Assembly: GCF_947500075.1 (NCBI RefSeq)
Contig: NZ_CANMQS010000004.1
Location: 248,001 to 312,000, forward strand
Direction: 5' to 3'
Source of the DNA: an uncultured Sulfitobacter sp.
Lineage (GTDB): Bacteria > Pseudomonadota > Alphaproteobacteria > Rhodobacterales > Rhodobacteraceae
Length of the DNA: 64,000 nt
The notes beneath the pieces were generated by a model that worked only from the letters and a program-made list of their open reading frames with translations, made no database searches and was not told the origin of the DNA. The translations under genes were made by a program, and so were the position numbers. Positions 57,615 through 64,000 of the stretch are shown one piece after another (positions within the stretch are counted from its first letter, which is position 1; the number at the start of each line of letters is the position of its first letter).

Positions 57615-57812
57615 TTACTCGGAAGAGATCACAGTGGCTGGGTTCCGTGTGTCCAGGTAGGTGGAAGTGTTGGATGTCAGGTCAGACGCGCCGCCTTCGA
57701 TGGAAGAGTAAGCAGCGATTGCCAGGCCAACAACAGCAGCGGTCAGCACGACCCAGTCAACTGTCACAGCACCGTCTTCGTCTTTGCGGAAGTTTTTGAT
57801 AAAGTTCATCAT
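57615..57812 (-). CDS. flp: Flp-family pilin, first copy (probable major pilin)
   Basis: A 65-residue prepilin: leader MMNFIKNFRKDEDG, then AVTVDWVVLTAAVVGLAIAAYSS and a Ser/Thr-rich tail. GGAGGG lies 8 bp before ATG 57812. It is the first gene of the pilus locus and is followed at once by a strong terminator, as expected for an abundant subunit. It shares EDGAVTVDWVVLTAAV with the second pilin. Confidence 0.9.
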   Translation of the reverse strand: MMNFIKNFRKDEDGAVTVDWVVLTAAVVGLAIAAYSSIEGGASDLTSNTSTYLDTRNPATVISSE

Positions 57813-58176
57813 GGTATGTCCCTCCAAGGATCATTTAATTACTAAGTTACTACCTTGCCGTCCGTTGGTGGCGCTGTTTCTCTCAATCAATGCCTGTCCG
57901 ACTTGGTATGCCGATATATAGCCGGGTAAATGGGGCACTAATTTGGCGGCAAATGTGACATTTACATCTGCTGCACGAATTCTTCATAGATTTCTTTTAT
58001 CCATCTGTTTTTGAATGATGAATTTGTTAACAACGTCGTGTTTTCGTTCCAATTTGTGCCTTTTCCCCTGCAATTGGGGCGAAATCGCCATGATCTGTGC
58101 CTTGATTAACTGGTTTTGCGGGCCATTCCGTGTGATGATCTGCGCAAAACAAACTGAAACAGCGAAGCAGACAGGC
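57813..58176. promoter_or_regulatory. Divergent intergenic region between flp and the transglycosylase gene
   Basis: This 364-bp A/T-rich stretch must hold promoters for both genes. A TATATAT-like run at 57914-57919 is a possible -10 toward flp, without a clear -35. The open frame upstream of 58177 on the plus strand is not protein-like. I see no other clear site. Confidence 0.35.
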
Positions 58177-58989
58177 ATGATCCGAAGCATAAGTGCGTTA
58201 TTGGCGCTGATGAGCCTTGCCGTGAGCCCGGTCGGGGCGGAACAGCCTGCGCCGTTCGCGGATTTCAGCGCCAAACGGATCAAAGCCCCCAAAGCGGGCA
58301 GCAAACCGGTCATTGATATCCAGATTGATCCGGCAGAGCAGAGCGCTGCCTTGCAATCACCACCACCGCCCACGGCAGAGAGCGGCGCTGCTCCGGCCTC
58401 TCCGGGGCGTTATGGTTGGTTCTGGGCCAAGGTCTCTCCCGAGATGGCGATGAGCGGGCCGGGCAGGCTGGATGTGGCGATGAGCACGCTGGCCGGCGCC
58501 ACCGCCAAGGTGAACGCCCCGCGGATGCAGCAGATGCAGGACATCGCATCGGGGCATGGCATCGACATTCTGCGCGCCACGGTGGGCACACAGGTTTCGC
58601 CCGCGCTGGTGCTGGCGGTGATTGCGGTTGAATCCTCCGGCCAGACTGACGCGGTGAGTGGGGCAGGGGCGCAAGGCTTGATGCAGCTGATGCCCGATAC
58701 AGCGGCGCGCTTTGGCGTGGAAGACAGCATGCAGCCGCCGCAGAACATTGCCGGAGGGGTGAAATACCTCAACTGGCTGATGGATGAATTCGAACGCGAC
58801 CCGATCCTTGTGCTGGCGGGGTACAATGCAGGGGAGGGATCTGTGCGCAAGCATGAAGGTGTGCCGCCCTTTGCGGAGACACGGGATTACGTGCCCAAGG
58901 TGCTGGCGGCGTTTCAGGTGGCCAAGGGGCTGTGCCTGACCCCGCCGGAACTGATCACCGACGGCTGTGTCTTTGCGTCCATGAACTAG
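58177..58989 (+). CDS. Exported lytic transglycosylase (SLT domain)
   Basis: Protein of 270 residues with a signal peptide (about 1-22). A Pro/Ala-rich region precedes a soluble lytic transglycosylase domain: SPALVLAVIAVESSGQTDAVSGAGAQGLMQLMPDTAARFGV (catalytic Glu in VESSG), GGVKYLNWLMDEF and LAGYNAGEGSVRKHEG. It cleaves peptidoglycan glycan strands. Its place beside the Tad locus suggests it opens the wall for the pilus, but that is inference. ATG 58177 is set by the signal peptide. Confidence 0.88.
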   Translation: MIRSISALLALMSLAVSPVGAEQPAPFADFSAKRIKAPKAGSKPVIDIQIDPAEQSAALQSPPPPTAESGAAPASPGRYGWFWAKVSPEMAMSGPGRLDVAMSTLAGATAKVNAPRMQQMQDIASGHGIDILRATVGTQVSPALVLAVIAVESSGQTDAVSGAGAQGLMQLMPDTAARFGVEDSMQPPQNIAGGVKYLNWLMDEFERDPILVLAGYNAGEGSVRKHEGVPPFAETRDYVPKVLAAFQVAKGLCLTPPELITDGCVFASMN

Positions 58990-58990
58990 A

Positions 58991-59019
58991 AACGCGCGGC
59001 CCAAGGACCGCGCGTGTTT
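58991..59019. terminator. Bidirectional terminator between the transglycosylase and scoB
   Basis: CGCGCGG (58993-58999) and CCGCGCG (59008-59014) form a stem across an 8-nt loop, with AA on the left and TGTTT on the right. The genes converge here. Confidence 0.65.
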
Positions 59020-59029
59020 CACCATACAT

Positions 59030-59044
59030 TATATACTGTATATA
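59030..59044. repeat. AT-rich palindrome TATATAC-T-GTATATA
   Basis: A perfect 7-1-7 palindrome just after the terminator and 19 bp before the end of scoB. No gene starts here, so a promoter role is doubtful. Confidence 0.3.
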
Positions 59045-59062
59045 TAGAGCGCCGTTTTCGGC

Positions 59063-59686
59063 CTAGACGATGGTGGCTTCGGTCGCGGCCCGCAGCTCTT
59101 CCTCGGAGACGCCATCGGCGCATTCCACGATGCGCAGACCCCCGTCAACCACATCCAGCACGCCAAGGTTGGTGATGATCCGGTCCACTACCCCCTGGCC
59201 GGTCAGCGGCAGGGTGCATGACTTGAGCAATTTGCTGTCGCCATGTTTGCTGGTGTGATCCATCACAACGATCACGCGGCCCACGCCGGCCACAAGGTCC
59301 ATGGCACCCCCCATGCCCTTGACCAGCTTGCCCGGAATCATCCAGTTTGCCAGATCGCCGTTTTCGGCCACTTCCATCGCGCCAAGGATCGCCGCCGCGA
59401 TCTTGCCGCCCCGGATCATGCCAAAGGAGGTGGCACTGTCGAAATACGCCGTGCGGCGCAGTTCGGTGATGGTCTGCTTGCCTGCGTTGATCAGATCAGG
59501 GTCTTCTTCCCCTTCGATCGGGAAAGGGCCCATACCCAGCATGCCGTTTTCGGATTGCAGGGTGATGTCCTTGTCGCCCACATAGTTCGCCACCAGCGTC
59601 GGAATGCCGATGCCAAGGTTTACATACATGCCGTCTTCAAGCTCTTCCGCGGCGCGTGCGGCCATTTGGTTGCGATCCCAGGGCAT
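59063..59686 (-). CDS. scoB: 3-oxoacid CoA-transferase subunit B
   Basis: Protein of 207 residues, beta subunit of a succinyl-CoA:3-ketoacid CoA-transferase that activates acetoacetate. The catalytic glutamate is in LQSENGMLGMGP near residue 46, and GAMDLVAGVGRVIVVMDH and LTGQGVVDRIITNLGVLDV follow. The alpha subunit gene lies upstream on the same strand, separated by two other genes. It starts 2 bp after the SGNH-like gene. Confidence 0.92.
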   Translation of the reverse strand: MPWDRNQMAARAAEELEDGMYVNLGIGIPTLVANYVGDKDITLQSENGMLGMGPFPIEGEEDPDLINAGKQTITELRRTAYFDSATSFGMIRGGKIAAAILGAMEVAENGDLANWMIPGKLVKGMGGAMDLVAGVGRVIVVMDHTSKHGDSKLLKSCTLPLTGQGVVDRIITNLGVLDVVDGGLRIVECADGVSEEELRAATEATIV

Positions 59687-59688
59687 CG

Positions 59689-60513
59689 TCAGATCCTCTC
59701 TTTGATAGGTGTTTCTGCGGGGCGGGGCGCCTCGCTTGTGTTTTTGATCATTCGGGCGAAGCTGGTCAACACCGTCAGCCCAAACTCTGCGTTCATATGG
59801 CGATGATCGGTGCCTTTCATCGCGCTGCCATCGAAGTTGTCGGGCGCGCGGGCGAACATTGGTTTTGTCGCGAAGGGGCCCGCGACCGTCCGGTAGGGTT
59901 GTTCCAGCAGCGTGTGACCTGCCGCTTCGATCTGGCTGCGCAGGCGGCTAAGCCACATCTCAAACACGTGGCTCGCGCCGGGATGATCCCAGAACGCCAC
60001 CAGTTCGCGCGCAAGTTCCATCCGGGGCGCGCGGCTGGCGATGCTTTTGGAGGGGTAGGGTGCAAGGCACAGGGTGAGGCTGCGGTTGGCAGGGGCAAGT
60101 GCGGCGAGCACGTCATCAAGAGAGGCGCTGATCATCGTGTCGATCATGTCTTCGACCAACACCAGATCAATTGTGGCCGGGTGGCCTGCATCTGTCAGGC
60201 CCAGAATGTCGTACCGTTCCAGCAGCGACGCGACTTCGGGAAAGCCAAAGCGGTAGCCGATCAACATGACATGATCATAGCCGGCGGTTGCCACGGTGAG
60301 CGCGCCGTTGGCCTTCAGAATCAGGTCCCGGCCGTCTTCATCCTGCTCAGGCGGGTGAAAAACGCCCTCCGCATCCATCCGGCTTTTGAGAAACGCGGGG
60401 GCGCGCAGGCCGAAGAAATCAAGCGCGAGGTCCGGGCGGCCTGCAAGAAACGTTTCTTCCGCGTTCTTGAGCGCGCCGACATGGGACGAGCCGATGATCA
60501 GCAGGCGGGTCAT
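59689..60513 (-). CDS. SGNH-like protein inside the CoA-transferase operon
   Basis: Protein of 274 residues, no signal peptide. MTRLLIIGSSHVGAL at the N-terminus resembles an SGNH block I (Ser9 or Ser10), and GTDHRHMNAEFGLTVL near the C-terminus resembles the catalytic Asp-x-x-His block. Esterase or acyltransferase chemistry is plausible but unproven. Its start overlaps the GSCFA gene stop by 4 bp, so the two products are probably made together. Confidence 0.65.
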   Translation of the reverse strand: MTRLLIIGSSHVGALKNAEETFLAGRPDLALDFFGLRAPAFLKSRMDAEGVFHPPEQDEDGRDLILKANGALTVATAGYDHVMLIGYRFGFPEVASLLERYDILGLTDAGHPATIDLVLVEDMIDTMISASLDDVLAALAPANRSLTLCLAPYPSKSIASRAPRMELARELVAFWDHPGASHVFEMWLSRLRSQIEAAGHTLLEQPYRTVAGPFATKPMFARAPDNFDGSAMKGTDHRHMNAEFGLTVLTSFARMIKNTSEAPRPAETPIKERI

Positions 60514-61625
60514 TTGCGAAACGCCTCCAGCAATTGCTCTTCGCAGATCACTTCATGGGCGGCGTCGTCCTTCTGGCGCTGCGCGGCTTCGGCCGCGGCC
60601 AGCCGGGCCAGACGGCGGGCGCGTCTGATCTGGCGCGGGGTCTGATCATCGGCGCTGTCGTGGGCCGCCAGAAAAGTCTTCATCACCTTTCGGACCCCGC
60701 GCGGATGCACGGACCGCATGTTGGCTTCAAACAGCCGTCCGCCGGAGGGGTGGGAGGAGACGATCTCATAGCTGGGGAAATAGTCGATGTCGTCGTGGTC
60801 TTCGGCCAGCTCCCCTGCGGCGGTGCGCAGGACCGACTTGGAATAGATCGTTGCGGGCAGCACATGCCCGCCACTTGCCGTGGCCGTCAGCGGCACCGGA
60901 GAGACGGTCAGCAGGAACCGCACGTCCTTGTTAAACGTCTGAAAGAGCGCGCGGAGTGCCAGAAAGTCAGCCTTGATCGCATCGGCGCGGAAATTCACGA
61001 AACGGTGCAGCTGTGGATCGAAAGCGCCGGCGATGGTGCCGGGGGCGGTGGGATAGATCGTACCACTTGGCGCATGTTCCCAGGTTTCGGTAAGGCCAAG
61101 GGTAAAGACCACCAGACCGGTCTGCCGTGCAGCTTCCCGCACGGCATTGAGGTGTTGGGCACGTGAGGTCCGCACCTCTTCCGGGCTGGCCAGACCGCGC
61201 GGCGTGACACCGGGGCGCAGGGCATCGAAGAACCGCCCCTCCCGTTCCCAGACCGCATCGGCGGGCTGATGTTCGTCAAAACACTCAAGCATCAGCTGAA
61301 GAAACTGACGCACTGTATAAATATTGCCGAACCGCGCGGCATAAAGCCGGTAGCCATGCCGCTGGGCCAGCGCCTCCGGCACTTTGGCGGGGGCGGGTTC
61401 GGCGTCGATCACGTGATAGCCGTTGTCGCGCAGGGTCCGGCCCACATGCTGGGCAAAGCAGCTGCCGGCGGTGAAGATTGGCACCTCGCGGGTGATTGGG
61501 AATTTGGGTGTATAGAGGCCGGTCGGGGGATAGCCTGCCTCAACCACACCGCTGCGCCAGAACGCACGGTCCTCCAGCCCTTCGTAAGGGCTGACCGGGG
61601 GACCGTCTGCGTCTGGATCAGACAT
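60510..61625 (-). CDS. GSCFA-domain protein inside the CoA-transferase operon
   Basis: Protein of 371 residues with the family-defining motif TAGSCFAQHVGRTL (Gly54-Ala58). VVFTLGLTETWEH, VRFLLTVSPVPLTATASGGHV and DIDYFPSYEIVSSHPSGG follow, as in GSCFA proteins, which belong to the SGNH hydrolase superfamily. The function of the family is unknown. The start is 11 bp after scoA, in an unbroken minus-strand series. Confidence 0.87.
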   Translation of the reverse strand: MSDPDADGPPVSPYEGLEDRAFWRSGVVEAGYPPTGLYTPKFPITREVPIFTAGSCFAQHVGRTLRDNGYHVIDAEPAPAKVPEALAQRHGYRLYAARFGNIYTVRQFLQLMLECFDEHQPADAVWEREGRFFDALRPGVTPRGLASPEEVRTSRAQHLNAVREAARQTGLVVFTLGLTETWEHAPSGTIYPTAPGTIAGAFDPQLHRFVNFRADAIKADFLALRALFQTFNKDVRFLLTVSPVPLTATASGGHVLPATIYSKSVLRTAAGELAEDHDDIDYFPSYEIVSSHPSGGRLFEANMRSVHPRGVRKVMKTFLAAHDSADDQTPRQIRRARRLARLAAAEAAQRQKDDAAHEVICEEQLLEAFRK

Positions 61626-61636
61626 CGGCGCGGCCT

Positions 61637-62332
61637 TCAGGCCTGACGCACAGTGCGCTGTTCGATGCGTTTTTCATGGGTGCCCTGAATGAGGCGGGTC
61701 ACATAGATGCCAGGCAGGTGGATCATATCGGGATCAAGGCTGCCGGTTGGGACGATTTCCTCAACCTCGGCCACGCAGACCTTGCCGCACATGGCGGCAG
61801 GCGGGTTGAAGTTGCGTGCGGTCTTGCGGAAGACCAGATTGCCGGTCTCATCGGCTTTCCACGCTTTCACGATGGAGAGATCGGCAAAGATGCCTTCCTC
61901 CATGATGTAGGTTTCGCCGTTGAAGTCTTTGTGTTCCTTGCCGTCGGCGATCACGGTGCCGACGCCGGTCTTGGTGTAAAAGCCCGGAATGCCGCAACCG
62001 CCCGCCCGCATGCGTTCGGCCAGCGTGCCCTGTGGATTGAATTCCAGCTCCAGCTCACCCGACAGATACTGGCGCATGAATTCAGCGTTTTCCCCGACAT
62101 AGGAGGAGATCATTTTCTTCACCTGTTTGGTCTGCAACAGGATGCCGATGCCGAAATCATCGACGCCTGCGTTGTTGGACGCAAACGTGAGGTTTTTGGT
62201 GCCTGCGTCCTTGATCGCTTGCAGCAGGAGTTCGGGGATGCCGCACAGGCCAAAGCCACCCGCAGCGATCAGCATCCCATCTGAGAGGACCCCATCCAGC
62301 GCCTCAGCGGCGGAACCATAGATCTTTTGCAT
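61637..62332 (-). CDS. scoA: 3-oxoacid CoA-transferase subunit A
   Basis: Protein of 231 residues with the alpha-subunit signature AAGGFGLCGIPELLLQAI (about 22-39), then FASNNAGVDDFGIGILLQTKQVKKMISSYVGEN and GGCGIPGFYTKTGVGTVIADGKE. First gene of the scoA-GSCFA-SGNH-scoB set. With ScoB it transfers CoA from succinyl-CoA to acetoacetate, in ketone-body or polyhydroxybutyrate turnover. Confidence 0.93.
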   Translation of the reverse strand: MQKIYGSAAEALDGVLSDGMLIAAGGFGLCGIPELLLQAIKDAGTKNLTFASNNAGVDDFGIGILLQTKQVKKMISSYVGENAEFMRQYLSGELELEFNPQGTLAERMRAGGCGIPGFYTKTGVGTVIADGKEHKDFNGETYIMEEGIFADLSIVKAWKADETGNLVFRKTARNFNPPAAMCGKVCVAEVEEIVPTGSLDPDMIHLPGIYVTRLIQGTHEKRIEQRTVRQA

Positions 62333-62426
62333 GGGGGTGCTCCCTTTGATGTCAGACTGTTGTCTTCGTATCTGACGCCGCGTCGCGGCAAAGTCAATTC
62401 GTTCGCGGGGTGGTTGCAGGCAGGGG

Positions 62427-62546
62427 CGTTTTCCGACGCGGAAAACGGTCGGAATTTCGCGGAAATTCCGGGCGTGAGGCGGGCCGACCGCGCAACAGGG
62501 GCCGGAAAATTCGAAATTTTCCGACCGGATTTTGGGTCAAAATCCG
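62427..62546. repeat. Four 21-bp palindromes with identical 9-3-9 geometry
   Basis: Perfect inverted repeats with 9-bp arms and 3-bp centres lie at 62427-62447 (arm CGTTTTCCG), 62450-62470 (CGGAATTTC), 62503-62523 (CGGAAAATT) and 62526-62546 (CGGATTTTG). They form two pairs, each with a 2-bp gap, offset by 76 bp. Most of the 226-bp topA-scoA spacer is occupied by them. They could be RNA stems or binding sites. Confidence 0.9.
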
Positions 62547-62558
62547 CGCCGTGGTGGA

Positions 62559-64000
62559 TCAGGCTTTTTTCGCAGCCGGTTTCTTGGCCGGCGCCTTCTT
62601 CTTCGCGGGCGCTTTTTTCTTGGCCGGTGCCTTCTTCTTGGCGACCTTCTTGCCCGACTTCGCCGCGCGTTCATCAATCAAGTGCACGGCCTGCGCCATG
62701 GTCATCTCTTCTGGATCAATCGTGTCGGGGATCGTGGCGTTGATCTTCTCCCACTTCACGTAAGGCCCATACTTGCCCTTCATCACATTGACCGGACCGC
62801 CCACTTCAGGATGTTCACCCAATTCACGCAACGGCTTGGCCGCCTGACCACGTCCACCCCGGCTGGCGACCTTTTCGGCGAGCAATTGCACGGCGCGGTT
62901 CATGCCCACGGTCCAGACCTCATCAATGCCATCAAGGTTGGCGTTCGTGCCCCCCCGGTGCGAGGTGCTTTCGGCGTGTTTCAGATACGGCCCATAGCGC
63001 CCGATGTTGGCCCAGACGGTCACGCCGTCCTCCGGATGCGGCCCGATTTCGCGCGGCAGGGACAGCAGCATGACGGCGCGTTCGAGTTCCAGTTCTTCCG
63101 GCTCCCACTCCTTGGGGATCGACTGGCGCGGGGGTTTCTTGTTCTCTTCGGTCACCTCACCGCGCTGCACGTAGGGGCCAAAGCGGCCTTTGAACACGCG
63201 GATTTCGTCGCCCTGATCGGTGCCCAGCAGTTTGCCATCGGGGGGGATGGCGCTGGCCTCCGCCTCCGGATCCGGCGGACCGAAGGGGCGGGTGTAGCGG
63301 CATTCTGGGTAATTGGAGCAGCCGATGAAGGCCCCGCCCGACCGCGCGGTGCGCATCGACAGCCGCCCGGCACCGCAATGGGGGCACAGGCGCGGGTCGC
63401 CGCCGTCTTCAAGCGGCGGGAAGAGATGGGGTTCCAGCACCTCGTTGATCTTTTCCAGCACCTCGGTGATGCGCAGATCGGCGGTTTCGGCGATGGCGGC
63501 GGAAAAATCGGTCCAGAACTGGGTCAGGACTTTCTTGTACTCCGCGTCCCCCGCGCTGACCTGATCAAGCTGGTTTTCCAGATCGGCGGTGAAATCGTAG
63601 CCGATGTAGCGGCGGAAATAATTCTCAAGGAATGCCGTGACCAGCCGCCCCTTGTCTTCGGGGATCAGACGCTGGCCTTCGCGGCGCACATAGCCGCGGT
63701 CCTGAATGGTCGTGACGATGCTCGCGTAGGTCGAGGGACGCCCGATGCCGAGCTCTTCCATCCGTTTGACCAATGTCGCCTCGGTATAGCGGGGCGGCGG
63801 TTGGGTGAAATGCTGCTCCGGCGTGACGCTGCGCTTGTCGGTCTTGTCGCCCTGGGTGATCTGCGGCAGACGCTTGTCGTCCTCATCGACCACATCGTCG
63901 CGGCCTTCTTCATAGACGCGCAGGAACCCGTCAAACAGCACCACCTGACCCGAGGCGCGCAGGCCCACCTGACCATCGGCGCTGCCAACCTCAACCGTGG
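62559..64000 (-). CDS. topA: DNA topoisomerase I, C-terminal part (5' end outside the window)
   Basis: The visible 480 or so residues are the C-terminal half of type IA topoisomerase. PPPRYTEATLVKRMEELGIGRPSTYASIVTTIQDRGYV is the strongest match. A zinc-ribbon segment CPHCGAGRLSMRTARSGGAFIGCSNYPEC follows, then repeated TopA C-terminal modules with GRYGPYLKH and GKYGPYVKW. The tail is a Lys/Ala/Pro repeat (KKKAPAKK), probably DNA-binding. The frame is open past base 64000, so the start is missing. Confidence 0.95.
   Translation of the reverse strand, partial: TVEVGSADGQVGLRASGQVVLFDGFLRVYEEGRDDVVDEDDKRLPQITQGDKTDKRSVTPEQHFTQPPPRYTEATLVKRMEELGIGRPSTYASIVTTIQDRGYVRREGQRLIPEDKGRLVTAFLENYFRRYIGYDFTADLENQLDQVSAGDAEYKKVLTQFWTDFSAAIAETADLRITEVLEKINEVLEPHLFPPLEDGGDPRLCPHCGAGRLSMRTARSGGAFIGCSNYPECRYTRPFGPPDPEAEASAIPPDGKLLGTDQGDEIRVFKGRFGPYVQRGEVTEENKKPPRQSIPKEWEPEELELERAVMLLSLPREIGPHPEDGVTVWANIGRYGPYLKHAESTSHRGGTNANLDGIDEVWTVGMNRAVQLLAEKVASRGGRGQAAKPLRELGEHPEVGGPVNVMKGKYGPYVKWEKINATIPDTIDPEEMTMAQAVHLIDERAAKSGKKVAKKKAPAKKKAPAKKKAPAKKPAAKKA

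Noticed and set aside
57813-58176. tRNA or small RNA gene in the flp-transglycosylase spacer
   Set aside because: No cloverleaf, CCA end or terminator was seen; the region reads as A/T-rich promoter DNA.

Overview
The window is a GC-rich alphaproteobacterial chromosome segment, most likely from the Roseobacter group of the Rhodobacteraceae. The basis is gene content and order: ccoGHIS, a ruvCAB-ybgC-tolQRAB-pal-cpoB-tilS-ftsH run, a Flp/Tad pilus locus with AVTVDW-type pilins, a two-domain ALDH16-like aldehyde dehydrogenase after deoC, a ROK-controlled xylose ABC locus, and an Irr-type iron box before dps. I see no phage, insertion sequence, CRISPR array, rRNA or tRNA. Both ends cut genes: ccoG on the left, topA on the right.

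Layout. 1-3918: cbb3 oxidase assembly (ccoG, ccoH, ccoI, ccoS). 3915-5426: a malonyl-CoA synthetase-like ligase. 5593-8953: deoC plus an ALDH16-like dehydrogenase, probably 2-deoxyribose catabolism. 9041-10355: a small unknown gene, dps, and a DUF1289-like gene. 10433-16539: xylB-xylG-xylH-xylF with a divergent ROK regulator. 16536-24284: a VCBS-repeat/ASPIC protein, a di-haem peroxidase, an FAD oxidoreductase, MFS and MATE transporters, prmA. 24393-25123: two small genes around a triple-hairpin terminator. 25465-37435: ruvCAB, an unknown gene, ybgC, Tol-Pal, tilS and ftsH. 37545-42557: a MOSC protein, fhs, an exported unknown, folD, a thioesterase and PdeM. 42597-45050: an Lhr-type helicase preceded by tandem GC-rich repeats. 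45546-57812: a Flp/Tad pilus locus on the minus strand, with an AAA+ ATPase at its distal end, two Flp pilins, and four strong terminators that divide it. 58177-58989: a lytic transglycosylase. 59063-62332: a CoA-transferase operon (scoA and scoB) with a GSCFA gene and an SGNH-like gene between the two subunits. 62559-64000: the 3' part of topA.

The protein-coding content is mostly housekeeping. The more unusual signals are non-coding: four 21-bp palindromes of identical 9-3-9 geometry between topA and scoA, a switch-like structured leader before fhs, a 21-nt sequence shared by two intergenic sites 17 kb apart, 30-bp hairpin repeats before the Lhr helicase, and the terminator-punctuated pilus locus. 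Among protein genes, the GSCFA/SGNH pair inside the CoA-transferase operon and the winged-helix AAA+ ATPase of the pilus locus deserve attention. All functional calls come from reading translated sequence and context; no database search was run.
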